DNA of 64,000 nucleotides from Pseudooceanicola endophyticus (GCF_018760365.1 NZ_JAHIAB010000004.1:186001-250000); one strand, 5' to 3'; counted from the stretch's first letter, positions 9,056 to 20,601 are shown. Translations and numbers: made by a program. The notes: generated from the letters alone by a model not told the origin.

Positions 9056-9634
9056 ATGAGTCGCAGTTTCCTAGTCGCTGTGGGTGCGAACCTACCCGAA
9101 GTGGGAGGAACCTGCGTCGCGGTCGTACAATCAGCGATAGCACGCCTGTCCCACGAGAGCGGGCAGATTCTTTCTGTCAGCATGCTGTATTCTACCCCCG
9201 CTTTTCCAGCTGGTTCTGGACCAGACTTTGTCAACGCCGCTCTTGTCTTGTCCAGCGAAAGAACGCCGGAGGAGATGCTGGCGGAATTGCACCGTGTTGA
9301 GCAACTCTTTGGCAGGGAACGGAAAAAACGGTGGGGGCCGCGGGCGCTCGATCTGGATCTGATTGCCTGTGACGATCTCGTGCTGCCGAATGAGGCAGAG
9401 CAGCGCCGCTGGATGGCCCTGCCGGCAGAGGATCAGACACGGCTTGCGCCAGAAACCCTGATCCTGCCGCATCCCCGGATTCAGGACCGTGCATTCGTGC
9501 TGGTGCCGCTGTGCGATGTCGCACCAGACTGGCGGCATCCGCTTCTGAACCTGACCGCGCGGCAGATGCGCGATGACCTCGCGGCATCCGATCTGGAAGC
9601 GGTCAAGGCACTGGCAGAACCGACCTGTCCCTGA
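9056..9634 (+). CDS. folK: 2-amino-4-hydroxy-6-hydroxymethyldihydropteridine pyrophosphokinase
   Basis: Transfers pyrophosphate from ATP to the pterin alcohol in folate synthesis. The 192-residue protein shows the family hallmarks FLVAVGANL, LHRVEQLFGRERKKRWGPRALDLDL (ATP/Mg site) and LILPHPRIQDRAFVLVPL. An upstream ATG at 9050 adds two residues. The first 250 bases are visibly richer in A and T than the flanking genes, with many codons unusual for this DNA. folP and folB are not nearby, which suggests folK was separated from the usual folate cluster. Confidence 0.92.
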   Translation: MSRSFLVAVGANLPEVGGTCVAVVQSAIARLSHESGQILSVSMLYSTPAFPAGSGPDFVNAALVLSSERTPEEMLAELHRVEQLFGRERKKRWGPRALDLDLIACDDLVLPNEAEQRRWMALPAEDQTRLAPETLILPHPRIQDRAFVLVPLCDVAPDWRHPLLNLTARQMRDDLAASDLEAVKALAEPTCP

Positions 9635-9697
9635 CCTTCGGCAGGGCCCCGGCCCCGGGCGGGGCGGGGGGACTTGCCGGCGGGCACCCAGAATCCG

Positions 9698-9727
9698 CTT
9701 GTCAGAAAGGGCCAAAGCCCTTATCTA
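9698..9727 (+). promoter_or_regulatory. Candidate promoter of rpoZ with internal palindrome
   Basis: CTTGTC (-35-like, 9698-9703) and TATCTA (-10-like, 9722-9727) are 18 bases apart, about 50 bases before rpoZ. The spacer contains the palindrome AAGGGC-CAAA-GCCCTT (9707-9722), which could be an operator or the remains of a folK terminator. Assigned by eye. Confidence 0.35.
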
Positions 9728-9774
9728 CTCTGTTTCCAAACCTACCCGCATCCATGTCGATGAAGGAGTGAACG

Positions 9775-10131
9775 ATGGCCCGCGTGACCGTAGAAGATTG
9801 CGTCGACAAGGTCCCGAACCGGTTCGAACTGGTAATGCTGGCCGCCCACCGGGCGCGCGAGATCAGCTCGGGTTCGCAGCTGACCGTGGATCGTGACAAC
9901 GACAAGAACCCCGTTGTGGCCCTGCGCGAGATCGCCGAGGAGACCCAGTCTGCCGACGAACTGCGTGAACGCCTGATCGAGTCGAACCAGACCCAGATCG
10001 AGGTGGACGAGCCCGAAGAGGACAGCATGGCCCTTCTCATGGGTGCCGAGGCCGCCGACAAGCCGGTCGAGGACGACATGAGCGAAGAGAAGCTGCTGCG
10101 CGCCCTCGTCGAGGCACAGCGCCAGGGCTGA
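9775..10131 (+). CDS. rpoZ: RNA polymerase omega subunit
   Basis: Small subunit (118 residues) that helps assemble and stabilise RNA polymerase. The N-terminus [30 protein letters not shown] is diagnostic, followed by the conserved [14 protein letters not shown]. The C-terminal tail is acidic, as in alphaproteobacterial omega proteins. A good terminator follows 10 bases after the stop, so rpoZ and rel, although adjacent as in many alphaproteobacteria, may be mostly separate transcripts. Confidence 0.97.
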   Translation: MARVTVEDCVDKVPNRFELVMLAAHRAREISSGSQLTVDRDNDKNPVVALREIAEETQSADELRERLIESNQTQIEVDEPEEDSMALLMGAEAADKPVEDDMSEEKLLRALVEAQRQG

Positions 10132-10140
10132 TGGCCCTTC

Positions 10141-10167
10141 GGGCCCGGCATCGTCCGGGCCCTTTCC
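10141..10167 (+). terminator. Intrinsic terminator after rpoZ
   Basis: Perfect 8-bp stem GGGCCCGG (10141-10148) with CCGGGCCC (10155-10162), loop CATCGT, then TTTCC. The short T-run makes it weaker than the Hsp20 terminator, so some read-through into rel is likely. Confidence 0.6.
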
Positions 10168-10278
10168 GCATCCGCGGAGCAACAAGAGCGGGGCCGCCAA
10201 GGCCCTGCAGCGCCTGACGGAGCGGAGAGCCCTGTTGCCCCGGCAGGCCGGCTCAGGCTCAGGGCAGAGGCGCGACAG

Positions 10279-12436
<2,158 letters not shown>

Positions 12437-12459
<23 letters not shown>

Positions 12460-13180
12460 ACGCCGGGACAGGCGCAGCTACAAAACGATCCTGAAGGAGA
12501 TGGTCTGGCCGCGCGGCGGCTGGGCCCGTGCCTTCTACTACGTGCGCCACCGGCTGCACCGTCTGCCCGACACCCCCGAGAAGATTGCGCGGGGGGTCTT
12601 CGCCGGCATCGTCGTGGTGTTCAGCCCGTTCTTCGGTATGCATTTCCCGCTGGCGGCGCTGCTGGCGCTGGCGGTGCGGGGCAATGTCCTGGCCGCGATG
12701 CTGGCAACCTTCGTCGGCAACCCGGTGACCTTCGTGCCCATCGGCATGATCTCTCTGGGGTTCGGGCGCTTCCTGCTGGGGATGTTCGGCTACGACATCC
12801 ACCACCAGATCGACGGCGGCCACCAGGGCGTTGCGGGCAAGTTCCTGGCGGCGGCCAATGACCTGAGGTCGAACTTCCTGGCGCTGTTCAGCGACCGCGT
12901 GACCGACTGGCACGGGCTGGCGATCTTCGTGCACGACATCTTCCTGCCCTACACGGTGGGCGGCCTGCTGCCGGGGGTGGCTGCCGGGCTGGTGGGCTAC
13001 TGGCTGACCGTGCCGGTGATCCGCGCCTATCAGGCGCGCCGGCGCAGCAAGCTGAAGGCCAAGCTGGCGGCGCTGCGGGCCAAGGCGGCGCCGCGTGTCG
13101 GGGCGGCGGGCAAGGGTGTGGCCTCCAAGGTTTCCCAGGCCCAGACCCCGCCCGCGAAGCCCGATCCGGACGCCGGCTAG
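12437..13180 (+). CDS. DUF2062 membrane protein
   Basis: A 247-residue DUF2062 protein. After a basic N-terminus come hydrophobic segments with the family motif PEKIARGVFAGIVVVFSPFFGMHFPLAAL and GNPVTFVPIGMISLGFGRFLLG; another membrane stretch covers TVGGLLPGVAAGLVGYWLTVPVI. The tail is Lys/Ala-rich and probably cytoplasmic. Function is unknown. The start lies inside the end of rel (23-base overlap), so it should be translated from the same message, and the placement between rel and pdxJ is conserved in related genomes to my knowledge. Confidence 0.85.
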
Positions 13181-13267
13181 CTGCAACCGCGTCCCTGCGC
13201 CCGAAAATGCTGGCCCTTGGCGGGTTGATCCGGCACAGATGGCCCCGCAATCCGAAGGAGTTCCGTC

Positions 13268-14017
13268 ATGAGCGACCTGCCCCGCCTGCGACTGGGTGTG
13301 AACATCGACCACGTGGCCACCGTCCGCAATGCGCGCGGCGGCGCCTATCCCGACCCCCTGCGCGCCGCGAAGCTGGCGGAACAGGCCGGGGCCGACGGCA
13401 TCACCGCGCATCTGCGCGAAGACCGCCGCCACATCTCCGATGCCGATATCGAGGCGCTTTCGGCCAATCTCTCGGTGCCGCTGAACTTCGAGATGGCCGC
13501 CACCGACGAGATGCAGAAGATCGCCCTGCGTCACCGCCCCCACGCGGTCTGCATCGTCCCCGAGAAGCGCGAGGAACGCACCACGGAGGGCGGTCTGGAG
13601 GTGGCCCAGGACGAGAACCGCCTGGCGCATTTCATCGCGCCGCTGCGCGAGGCCGGCTGCCGGGTGTCGATCTTCATCGCCGCCGACGAGGTGCAGATCC
13701 GCGCCGCCCACCGCATCGGCGCCGCCGTGGTTGAGCTGCACACCGGCGCCTATTGCGATGCCCATGCCGAGGGCCGCTTTGGCGACCGCGACGCCGAGCT
13801 GGTCCGCCTGACCGCCATGGCGAAGCTCGCGCATGAGCTGGGGCTTGAGGTCCATGCCGGCCACGGCCTGACCTACGAGACCGTCGGCCCGATCGCCGCG
13901 CTGCCCGAGGTCAAGGAGCTGAACATCGGCCATTTCCTGATCGGCGAGGCGATCTTCCTGGGGCTTCAGCCGGCGATCACCGAGATGCGCCGCCGGATGG
14001 ATCAGGCCCGCGGCTGA
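13268..14017 (+). CDS. pdxJ: Pyridoxine 5'-phosphate synthase
   Basis: Condenses 1-deoxyxylulose 5-phosphate with 3-amino-2-oxopropyl phosphate to make pyridoxine 5'-phosphate (vitamin B6). The 249-residue TIM barrel shows [50 protein letters not shown] and [11 protein letters not shown], all conserved active-site stretches. RBS AAGGAG precedes the ATG. The gene normally sits with acpS, but here a LysR gene on the other strand and a small gene intervene. Its last 16 bases overlap the 3' end of the LysR gene. Confidence 0.97.
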   Translation: MSDLPRLRLGVNIDHVATVRNARGGAYPDPLRAAKLAEQAGADGITAHLREDRRHISDADIEALSANLSVPLNFEMAATDEMQKIALRHRPHAVCIVPEKREERTTEGGLEVAQDENRLAHFIAPLREAGCRVSIFIAADEVQIRAAHRIGAAVVELHTGAYCDAHAEGRFGDRDAELVRLTAMAKLAHELGLEVHAGHGLTYETVGPIAALPEVKELNIGHFLIGEAIFLGLQPAITEMRRRMDQARG

Positions 14018-14913
14018 TCGCCCAGGCCCATGCCGGAGCTGGCCAGGCTGTCCTTCAGCCAGCTCCGGAACTGCCGCTGCGGCGTTGACAGGGATCGTCC
14101 CCGCGCCGAGATCAGCCAGTAGCTGAAGCCGGTCGGGTGCCAGCGCGGGATCGGTGCCACGACGCGCCCCTGCGCGATGGCATCGTGGCAGAGCGTCTCG
14201 AAGGCCAGCAGCACGCCTTCCCCCGACATTGCCGCGTCGAGGCCCAGCGAGGCCTCGTTGAAGACCGGCCCGTCCTGCAGCATGTCGGCGTGCATCCCCT
14301 CGGGGGCCAGCCAGGCCTCCCATGTGAACATCGCGCGGTCGTCGCGGATGATCGGCACCCGCGCGAGGTCGGCGGGGGTACGGATGCGTTTCGCGACCTC
14401 GGGGCTGCAGACCGGGGTGACGAACTGGTGCAGCAGGCGTTCCGCGTGGACATTGGGATAGTGCCCCGGCCCGACGCGGATGGCGAAATCGACATCGCCC
14501 TTGTTGGGATCGACCAGCGCCAGCTCCGAATCGATGCGCACGCGGATCTCGGGATGGGCGCGGGTGAAATCGGGCAGGCGCCAGATCAGCCAGCGCGCGG
14601 CGAAGATCGGCGGCGCCGAGATGGTCAGGATCTGCGCCCGGTCGCGGCGGGTCAGCTCGACCGCGGCGGCGATGCTGGCAAAGCCCTCTTCCAGCAGGCG
14701 GAACACCTCTTCCATGCCGGACAGCGGGATCATGCCGCCGGGGCGACGCTCGAACAGCTGGTGGCCGAGGATTTCCTCGCAGCGGGTGATCTGCTGGCTG
14801 ACCGCGCCGGGCGAGACGCCGAGCGCGCCGGCGGCGGCGCGCAGGGAGCGCAGGCGGGCCACGGCATCGACGGCCCGCAGGCCGTTCAGGGGGAGGCTAT
14901 GCAGCTTTTGCAT
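14002..14913 (-). CDS. LysR-family regulator (GcvA-like)
   Basis: A 303-residue LysR-type regulator. The N-terminal winged helix-turn-helix covers about residues 8-66 ([46 protein letters not shown], read in segments), followed by a substrate-binding effector domain (about 90-295). The AVSQQIT recognition helix and the domain length place it in the GcvA/AmpR-like branch. It is convergent with, and overlaps, pdxJ and is divergent from the small gene at 15011, which is its most likely direct target by the usual LysR rule. Effector unknown. Confidence 0.9.
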   Translation of the reverse strand: MQKLHSLPLNGLRAVDAVARLRSLRAAAGALGVSPGAVSQQITRCEEILGHQLFERRPGGMIPLSGMEEVFRLLEEGFASIAAAVELTRRDRAQILTISAPPIFAARWLIWRLPDFTRAHPEIRVRIDSELALVDPNKGDVDFAIRVGPGHYPNVHAERLLHQFVTPVCSPEVAKRIRTPADLARVPIIRDDRAMFTWEAWLAPEGMHADMLQDGPVFNEASLGLDAAMSGEGVLLAFETLCHDAIAQGRVVAPIPRWHPTGFSYWLISARGRSLSTPQRQFRSWLKDSLASSGMGLGDQPRA

Positions 14914-15010
14914 TTCAGAAAACCTAAACGATATTTCAGATCATGTGCAGTTTTTTCGGCCCCGGAGCAGCCCTATGTTCCAGATATCTGAAACAGAGAA
15001 AGGATTGCAG

Positions 15011-15211
15011 ATGATGGAATGGATGAAACGGCTCCTGGAGATCCGGGGGATGGACCCGGCGCGCCGCAACGATCCCTTCGCGGATCCGGCGGTGGCGGGG
15101 ATGTCCCTGCAGGAGCTTGCCGACCTGCCCCTGGTGCCGCCTCCGGCGCCTGCGCAGGTGATACGGCTCGCGGAGAGACGCGAGCGCGCGCAGCAGAGCT
15201 GTCGTGCCTGA
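15011..15211 (+). CDS. Small protein of unknown function, divergent from a LysR gene
   Basis: A 66-residue frame starting [41 protein letters not shown] when read in pieces, then a Pro-rich stretch and a basic C-terminus. AAAGGA sits 8 bases before the ATG and a perfect terminator starts right after the stop, which together argue that it is a real one-gene transcription unit. No signal peptide or membrane segment. I do not recognise the family. It lies opposite the LysR gene across about 97 bases, so it may be controlled by that regulator. Confidence 0.65.
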   Translation: MMEWMKRLLEIRGMDPARRNDPFADPAVAGMSLQELADLPLVPPPAPAQVIRLAERRERAQQSCRA

Positions 15212-15242
15212 GACCCGGCCGGTTGGCCGGGTCTTCGCTTTT
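15212..15242 (+). terminator. Intrinsic terminator after the small gene
   Basis: Perfect 9-bp stem GACCCGGCC (15212-15220) with GGCCGGGTC (15225-15233), loop GGTT, then TTCGCTTTT. It separates the small gene from acpS. Confidence 0.85.
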
Positions 15243-15290
15243 CAAGGGGGGGCGGACAGGCTAAGGCCGTGGTCTGAAAGGAGCCGCCAC

Positions 15291-15707
15291 ATGATCCTGG
15301 GCATCGGCACGGACCTCGCCAACATCGAGCGCATCGCGACCACGCTGGAGCGCTTCGGAGACCGCTTCCGCAACCGCGTCTTCACCGAGACGGAGCTGGC
15401 CAAGGCCGCGCGCCGCAAGGATGAGGCGGGCACCCTGGCAAAACGCTGGGCGGCGAAGGAGGCCTGTTCGAAGGCGCTCGGGACGGGGCTGGCGATGGGG
15501 ATCTCCTGGAAGGACATGGCGGTCGCGAACATGCGGAGCGGGCAGCCGGTGATGGAACTGACCGGCTGGGCGGCGGAACGGCTGGCGGCGATGACGCCCG
15601 CGGGCCACACGGCGGTGGTGCATGTGACGCTGACGGATGATCATCCCTGGGCGCAGGCCTTCGTGGTGATCGAGGCGCGCCCGCTGGCATCGGGGATGCC
15701 GGGCTGA
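15291..15707 (+). CDS. acpS: Holo-[acyl-carrier-protein] synthase
   Basis: Attaches the 4'-phosphopantetheine arm of CoA to apo-ACP. The 138-residue protein starts [15 protein letters not shown] (Asp8 is the Mg ligand) and contains FTETELA and [16 protein letters not shown] (Glu ligand), both diagnostic. An in-frame start at 15204 would run through the terminator just upstream; the ATG at 15291 with GAAAGGAG in front is right. It heads the acpS-lepB-rnc part of the core block, but a composite element, a second repeat and a candidate promoter separate it from lepB. Confidence 0.96.
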   Translation: MILGIGTDLANIERIATTLERFGDRFRNRVFTETELAKAARRKDEAGTLAKRWAAKEACSKALGTGLAMGISWKDMAVANMRSGQPVMELTGWAAERLAAMTPAGHTAVVHVTLTDDHPWAQAFVVIEARPLASGMPG

Positions 15708-15716
15708 GCGCGGGCA

Positions 15717-15780
15717 GGGGGCTCTGCCCCCATCGCGGCGGGGCCGCGATTCCCCCGGCATATTTGTGGAAAGATGAAAG
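15717..15780 (+). repeat. Composite stem-loop element, copy B2 (GGAAAGATGAAAG tail)
   Basis: GGGGGCTCTGCCCCC hairpin, ATCGCGGC-GGG-GCCGCGAT hairpin, then TCCCCCGGCATATTTGTGG and AAAGATGAAAG. It begins 10 bases after the acpS stop. Confidence 0.8.
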
Positions 15781-15788
15781 GGGCGGTG

Positions 15789-15847
15789 GCCGCCGGCTCC
15801 GCAGGAGACGGCAGGCGTCGGCCCGGCTCGATGCCGGGACGACGCCT
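15789..15847. repeat. Two-hairpin element with TCGAT loop, copy 2
   Basis: Same start as the copy at 6768 (28 of 29 bases equal), then a 15-bp stem with one mismatch (15813-15827 with 15833-15847) closed by TCGAT. Where the stem differs from copy 1 the partner strand differs to match. It follows copy B2 by 8 bases in the acpS-lepB gap. Confidence 0.75.
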
Positions 15848-15914
15848 GGCCCGGGGGTCACGTGGCTGTGACGCGGCGCGGGTGCCGTAGCGGGGCAAAG
15901 GCGGGGCCGGGCGG

Positions 15915-15944
15915 TTGACTTGGCGAAATTCCCCCCGCAAGTAT
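15915..15944 (+). promoter_or_regulatory. Candidate promoter of lepB-rnc
   Basis: TTGACT (15915-15920) and AAGTAT (15939-15944) are 18 bases apart, about 60 bases before lepB. The -35 is close to consensus and the -10 is weak. This would allow lepB-rnc to be expressed apart from acpS. Confidence 0.4.
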
Positions 15945-16006
15945 CGCGGGCCGAAGGGCCCGGACGGGCCCCGGCAGAGGCATCTGTAACGCGGGAGCGG
16001 CAACGC

Positions 16007-16843
16007 ATGGCGAAGAAATCGAAAGAGGGCGGGAACGCGATCTGGGAAACCATCAAGACGGTGTTCTGGGCCCTGATCATCGCCGGGCTCTTCCGGACGC
16101 TCTTCTTCCAGCCGTTCTGGATCCCCTCGGGCTCGATGAAGGACACGCTGCTGATCGGCGACTTCCTGTTCGTCAACAAGATGGCCTACGGCTATTCCTA
16201 CGCCTCCTGCCCGAACATCCATGTCGGCCCGATCAACCTTGATGCGCGCCAGATCTGCGGCTTCTTCGACGGCGAGAACAAGCGCTGGCTGGGCCATGAG
16301 CCGCAGCGCGGCGACGTGGTGGTGTTCCGTCACCCGGTCTCGGGCGAGGATTACATCAAGCGCCTGATCGGCCTGCCCGGCGACGAGATCCAGGTGCGCG
16401 ATTCGCTGCTCTACATCAACGGCAAGCCGGTCGAGGTGAAGGATGGCGGCACCTTCGTCGAGAAATACGAACCCCAGGGGCCCCAGGGCCGTCCGCCGCG
16501 CTGTGCCAATGCGCCGGTGGGCGAGGGCGGCGAATGCAAGAAGTTCCGCCTGATCGAGACCCTGCCCAACGGGGTCACCCACGACATCCTCAACATCGGC
16601 TACATGCCCTCGGCCGACGATACCGGCGTGTTCCGGGTGCCGGAGGGGCATTACTTCATGATGGGCGACAACCGCGACAACTCCACCGACTCGCGCTTCG
16701 CGCAATCCGTGGGCGGTGTCGGCTTCGTGCCCGCCGAGGACCTGATCGGCCGCGCCGACCGCATCATCTTCTCTTCCGCCGGGCGTTCGCTGCTGTACTT
16801 CTGGACCTGGCGCGCCGACCGCTTCTTCAAGAAGATCGTCTGA
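16007..16843 (+). CDS. lepB: Signal peptidase I
   Basis: Membrane-bound serine protease that removes signal peptides of secreted proteins. The 278-residue protein has an N-terminal membrane segment (about 16-35), then the nucleophile Ser43 in PSGSMKD and the general base Lys118 in DYIKRLIGLPGD, and the later box GHYFMMGDNRDNSTDSR. Two Cys (68 and 84) lie in an insertion near the catalytic core and could form a disulfide in the periplasm. The start at 16007 follows GGGAG; an upstream in-frame start would prefix a non-conserved stretch. Confidence 0.96.
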   Translation: MAKKSKEGGNAIWETIKTVFWALIIAGLFRTLFFQPFWIPSGSMKDTLLIGDFLFVNKMAYGYSYASCPNIHVGPINLDARQICGFFDGENKRWLGHEPQRGDVVVFRHPVSGEDYIKRLIGLPGDEIQVRDSLLYINGKPVEVKDGGTFVEKYEPQGPQGRPPRCANAPVGEGGECKKFRLIETLPNGVTHDILNIGYMPSADDTGVFRVPEGHYFMMGDNRDNSTDSRFAQSVGGVGFVPAEDLIGRADRIIFSSAGRSLLYFWTWRADRFFKKIV

Positions 16844-16953
16844 CCCTGCCGGCCCCCGGGATGGCCCCGGGACGGCGCAGTGCTTGCGCCGCCCGGCAAT
16901 TGGGTGTTTTACGGGGCAATCCGTAAACCGGCAGCGCAGACGGGGCCGTCTCC

Positions 16954-17646
16954 ATGAAGATTTCGCAGGACCTGAAGGATTTCCAGCTGAGGCTCGGGCA
17001 TGAATTTGCCCGGCCCGAACTGCTGAGCCGGTCGGTGACCCATTCCTCCATGTCCTCCGCGACCCGGCCCGACAACCAGCGGCTGGAATTCCTCGGCGAC
17101 CGGGTTCTGGGCCTGGTCATGGCCGAGGCGCTGCTGTCCGAGGACAAGGGCGCCAAGGAAGGCCAGCTTGCCCCGCGTTTCAACGCCCTCGTGCGCAAGG
17201 AGACCTGCGCCGATGTCGCCCGCGAGATCGACCTGGGCGCGGTGCTGAAGCTGGGCCGCTCCGAGCAGATGTCGGGCGGGCGGCGCAAGATGGCGCTGCT
17301 GGGGGATGCGATGGAGGCGGTGATCGCCGCCGTCTACCTCGATGCCGGGTTCGAGGCCGCCAAGGCGCTGGTGCTGCGCCTCTGGGAGGCCCGCATCGCC
17401 GAGGTCGAGGCCGATGCCCGCGATGCCAAGACCGCGCTTCAGGAATGGGCCCAGGCGCGCCGTCTGGCGCCGCCCGCCTATGTGGAAACGGAGCGTTCGG
17501 GGCCCGACCACGCGCCGCTCTTCACCATCGCGGCCCGTCTGGAAACCGGCGAGGAGGCCCGCGCCAAGGCCTCGTCCAAGCGCGCGGCCGAGCAATCGGC
17601 GGCCCGCGCCCTGCTGGACCGGCTGTCGCAGGATTCCGCGAAGTGA
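16954..17646 (+). CDS. rnc: Ribonuclease III
   Basis: Double-stranded-RNA endonuclease acting on rRNA precursors, structured mRNAs and sRNA duplexes. The 230-residue protein has the signature [13 protein letters not shown] (about 46-58), the second acidic cluster [15 protein letters not shown] (about 117-131), and a C-terminal dsRNA-binding domain from about residue 155. Its stop overlaps the GTG of the following transporter gene (GTGA at 17643-17646), so the two are coupled. RNase III and the many stem-loop elements in this region could interact, but that is speculation. Confidence 0.96.
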   Translation: MKISQDLKDFQLRLGHEFARPELLSRSVTHSSMSSATRPDNQRLEFLGDRVLGLVMAEALLSEDKGAKEGQLAPRFNALVRKETCADVAREIDLGAVLKLGRSEQMSGGRRKMALLGDAMEAVIAAVYLDAGFEAAKALVLRLWEARIAEVEADARDAKTALQEWAQARRLAPPAYVETERSGPDHAPLFTIAARLETGEEARAKASSKRAAEQSAARALLDRLSQDSAK

Positions 17647-18548
17647 GCGACAACCTGCGCGGCAGCCTGTGGATGCTGGCGGCCATGATGGGCTTTGCCG
17701 TCGAGGATGCGCTGTTCAAGGTGATCACCCGCGATGTCTCGCCGGGCGAGGCGATGGCGGTGTCGGGGCTCTGCGGGATCGTGCTGTTCTCCCTGCTGTC
17801 GGCGCGCGCCGGAGAGCCGGTGCTACATGAACAGACCTTCGGGCGGCGGCTGATGCTGCGCTCGGTCCTGGAAATCGCGGGCCGGCTGTTCTTCGGGCTG
17901 GCGCTGGCCTACACGCCGCTGTCCTCGACCTCGGCGATCCTGCAGGCGGCGCCGCTGGTGGTGACCGCCGGCGCGGTGGTCTTCTTCGGCGAGAAGGTCG
18001 GGCCGCGGCGCTGGAGCGCGATCTGCATCGGGCTGCTGGGGGTGATGATGATCCTGCGCCCGACGCCCGAGGCGTTCCGCGCCGATGCGCTGCTGGCCGT
18101 GGCCGCGACGCTGGGCTTTGCCGGGCGCGATCTGGGAACCCGGGCGGCGCCGAAGGGGGTCTCGGGCTGGCAGCTGGGCACGCTGGGCTTCATCATGCTG
18201 ATGCTGGCGGGCGTGATCCTGATGATCGTGCAGGGGCTGGCGCCGGTCTGGCCGCGCCCCGGAACCATGGGGCTGATGGCGCTGGAGGCGGTGGCCGCGA
18301 CCAGTGCCTATGCGGCGCTGACGCGGGCCATGCAGACCGGAGAGATCGCCGTCGTCTCGCCGTTCCGCTATACGCGGCTGATCGCGGCGCTGGCCTTCGC
18401 GGTGCTGGTCTTCGGGGAACGGCCGGACCTGTGGACGCTGGGCGGCGGGCTGCTGATCGTCGTCAGCGGCATCTACACGCTGCTGCGCTCGGGCAAGAAG
18501 GCCCCGGCGCGTGCAGAGACTGGAGACAGGGCTGGCGTGTCGCGCTAA
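17643..18548 (+). CDS. EamA/DMT-family transporter
   Basis: A 301-residue inner-membrane protein with ten predicted helices in two EamA repeats (for example [19 protein letters not shown] at the start and [23 protein letters not shown] in the second half). DMT transporters export or exchange metabolites; substrate unknown. The GTG start overlaps the rnc stop by four bases. Its place between rnc and era breaks an otherwise classic pair. The motif [12 protein letters not shown] is shared with the second EamA protein at 36.2 kb, so the two are related within the family. Confidence 0.85.
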   Translation: MSDNLRGSLWMLAAMMGFAVEDALFKVITRDVSPGEAMAVSGLCGIVLFSLLSARAGEPVLHEQTFGRRLMLRSVLEIAGRLFFGLALAYTPLSSTSAILQAAPLVVTAGAVVFFGEKVGPRRWSAICIGLLGVMMILRPTPEAFRADALLAVAATLGFAGRDLGTRAAPKGVSGWQLGTLGFIMLMLAGVILMIVQGLAPVWPRPGTMGLMALEAVAATSAYAALTRAMQTGEIAVVSPFRYTRLIAALAFAVLVFGERPDLWTLGGGLLIVVSGIYTLLRSGKKAPARAETGDRAGVSR

Positions 18549-18586
18549 TCTGCCCTAGAGAGCGGCCTTCGAGCGAGGATTTCGTC

Positions 18587-19495
18587 ATGAGCACACGCGC
18601 GGGCTTCGTCGCCCTGATCGGAGAGCCGAACGCCGGCAAGTCGACCCTGACCAACCGCATGGTCGGGGCCAAGGTGTCGATCGTCACCCACAAGGTGCAG
18701 ACCACGCGGGCGCGGATCCGCGGCGTGGCGCTGGAGGGCGACAGCCAGATCGTCTTTGTCGACACGCCCGGGCTGTTCCAGCCCAAGCGGCGTCTTGACC
18801 GGGCCATGGTGGCCGCCGCCTGGGGCGGGGCCGCGGATGCGGATGTGATCGTCCTGCTGGTCGAGGCCCATCGCGGCATCACCGAGGGCGTGGAGCGCAT
18901 CCTGGAAGGTCTGGCCGAGCTGCCGAAGGGCCGCCGCATCGCGCTGGCGATCAACAAGATCGACCGGGTCGAATCGCAGAAGCTGCTGGCGCTGACCGAG
19001 GCGCTGAACGAGCGTTACAGCTTCGAGAAGACCTTCATGATCTCGGCCGAGAAGGGCCATGGGGTGAAGGACCTCAAGGCCTGGCTGGCCGGGCAGGTGC
19101 CGGAAAGCCCCTGGCTGTACCCCGAGGACCAGATCGCCGATCTGCCGATGCGCATGATCGCCGCCGAGATGACCCGCGAGAAGCTGACCCTGCGCCTGCA
19201 CCAGGAGCTGCCCTACCAGCTGACGGTGGAGACCGAGCACTGGAACGAGCGCGAGGATGGCTCGGCCCGGATCGACCAGATCATCTATGTCGCGCGCGAC
19301 GGCCACAAGGGCATCGTGCTGGGCAAGAAGGGCGAGACCATCAAGGGCGTCAGCAAGGCCGCCCGCGAGGAGCTGGAAGAGTTCCTGGGCCGCAAGGTGC
19401 ACCTGTTCCTGCAGGTCAAGGTGCGCGAGAACTGGCTGGAAGAGGCCGAGCGCTATTCCGAGATGGGGCTGGATTTCCGTGACGGCAACGGCTGA
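18587..19495 (+). CDS. era: GTPase Era
   Basis: Essential GTPase that binds 16S rRNA and helps 30S assembly. The 302-residue protein has the G1 loop GEPNAGKST, G3 DTPG and G4 NKID (the last near residue 123), then a C-terminal KH domain with GKKGETIKGVSKAAREELE. The ATG at 18587 is preferred over a longer frame that overlaps the transporter gene. Typical company (rnc before, recO after) supports the call. Confidence 0.97.
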   Translation: MSTRAGFVALIGEPNAGKSTLTNRMVGAKVSIVTHKVQTTRARIRGVALEGDSQIVFVDTPGLFQPKRRLDRAMVAAAWGGAADADVIVLLVEAHRGITEGVERILEGLAELPKGRRIALAINKIDRVESQKLLALTEALNERYSFEKTFMISAEKGHGVKDLKAWLAGQVPESPWLYPEDQIADLPMRMIAAEMTREKLTLRLHQELPYQLTVETEHWNEREDGSARIDQIIYVARDGHKGIVLGKKGETIKGVSKAAREELEEFLGRKVHLFLQVKVRENWLEEAERYSEMGLDFRDGNG

Positions 19496-19573
19496 GGCCG
19501 CTGGTCCGGTGGTCGGACGCTCGCTGCCTGCGGCAGCGACGCCCCGCCCGCCGTCCCTGAAGGCGGTGGCGCG

Positions 19574-19903
19574 ATGAGCCTGCGTGCGCGGATCTGGGTG
19601 GATGCCTACCTGACCCGGCTGCGGCTGATGGACATCCCGGCCTTCGTCACCGCCCACGGCGATGACGGGGCGGGGGCCGTGCTGGTCAAGATGAACACGC
19701 TCGATGGCCGGGCGCAGCTGTTCCAGAAGGGCTTTGACCTGATGAGCGGCGCGCGCCGCTGGGACGTGCTGGCCGAGGGGCCGGAGGCCGAGGTCGATGC
19801 CGCCGCAAGCCGGCAGCGCAGCTTCGACCCGGATCTCTGGGTGATCGAGGTGGAGGACCGCCACGGCCGTCACCTGCTGGACGAGCCGGGCTTCGCCGAC
19901 TGA
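19574..19903 (+). CDS. DUF1491 family protein
   Basis: A 109-residue protein of the alphaproteobacterial DUF1491 family: MSLRARIWVDAYLTRLRLMDIPAFV at the start, GAVLVKMNTLDGRAQLF in the middle and DPDLWVIEVEDRHGRHLLDEPGF at the end. Soluble, with no signal peptide. Function unknown. It sits between era and recO. Its stop codon is in one arm of a small palindrome whose other arm holds the stop of the opposing Pr6Pr gene. Confidence 0.88.
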   Translation: MSLRARIWVDAYLTRLRLMDIPAFVTAHGDDGAGAVLVKMNTLDGRAQLFQKGFDLMSGARRWDVLAEGPEAEVDAAASRQRSFDPDLWVIEVEDRHGRHLLDEPGFAD

Positions 19904-19921
19904 GGCGCAGGCGGCGCCTCA
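19901..19921. terminator. Palindrome carrying both convergent stop codons
   Basis: TGAGGCGC (19901-19908) pairs with GCGCCTCA (19914-19921) around AGGCG. The left arm holds the DUF1491 stop and the right arm the complementary stop of the Pr6Pr gene. No T-run follows on either strand, so it is at most a weak bidirectional 3'-end structure. Confidence 0.35.
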
Positions 19922-20563
19922 GCGTTCGCGGGAGAAGAGCCGCCCCAGCCAGACCACCACGAAGCCGCTCAGCAGGAAGGTCAGGGCCATCAGCCCGAGC
20001 CAGACGCAGACGCCGTCCCAGCCATCCGCCGTCGGATCGAGGAAGAAATAGGGATAGTGCCCGTCCAGCGTACCGCGCCAGAAGGCGTAACCGGCGTAGA
20101 GGGCCGGCCAGATCAGCCAGGCGAAGGCGGCCCGGTAGCGCATCCGGGACTTCGGCGTCAGGACGCACCAGAAGGCCAGAACCAGCAGCGGCGTCACGGT
20201 ATGCAGCCCCTGGTCGGCCAGCATCGGGATCCCGGTGGCGGGTTCGGCCAGCAGAACGTGGTAGACCACGCCGGTCAGCACGATCCAGACCGTCAGCCCG
20301 CCCATCCAGACCCGGCCAAGCGCGCGCCGGAGCATGTTCATGGCCAGGAAACTGCCCAGCACCAGCACGTTGGTCAGGATGGTGAAATAGCGCGCCATGC
20401 GCCAGAACACGTCGAGCAGCCGGTCCTCGGGATGGGCCTGCAGCGTGACGAGGAACTGCGCCACCAGAGCCGCGGCCGTCAGCACCACGATCAGCACCGA
20501 GACGGCGCGGGCGAGGGGAGAGAGAGCGTCAGAGCGAAAATCCATGGGCGCAAGCTGATCCAT
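19919..20563 (-). CDS. Pr6Pr family membrane protein
   Basis: A 214-residue membrane protein with six predicted helices, matching the Pr6Pr family (distantly FAR-17a/AIG1-like): RYFTILTNVLVLGSFLAMN, VVYHVLLAE, LADQGLHTVTPLLVLAFW and YPYFFLDPTADGW are the characteristic stretches. The conserved His/Tyr pattern in the membrane suggests an enzyme, possibly a lipid hydrolase, but function is not established. It lies on the minus strand inside the otherwise plus-strand core block. Confidence 0.8.
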   Translation of the reverse strand: MDQLAPMDFRSDALSPLARAVSVLIVVLTAAALVAQFLVTLQAHPEDRLLDVFWRMARYFTILTNVLVLGSFLAMNMLRRALGRVWMGGLTVWIVLTGVVYHVLLAEPATGIPMLADQGLHTVTPLLVLAFWCVLTPKSRMRYRAAFAWLIWPALYAGYAFWRGTLDGHYPYFFLDPTADGWDGVCVWLGLMALTFLLSGFVVVWLGRLFSRER

Positions 20564-20601
20564 CTTGCCAGCGCCCGCAAGCCCACGAATGATGTGTCCT
20601 C

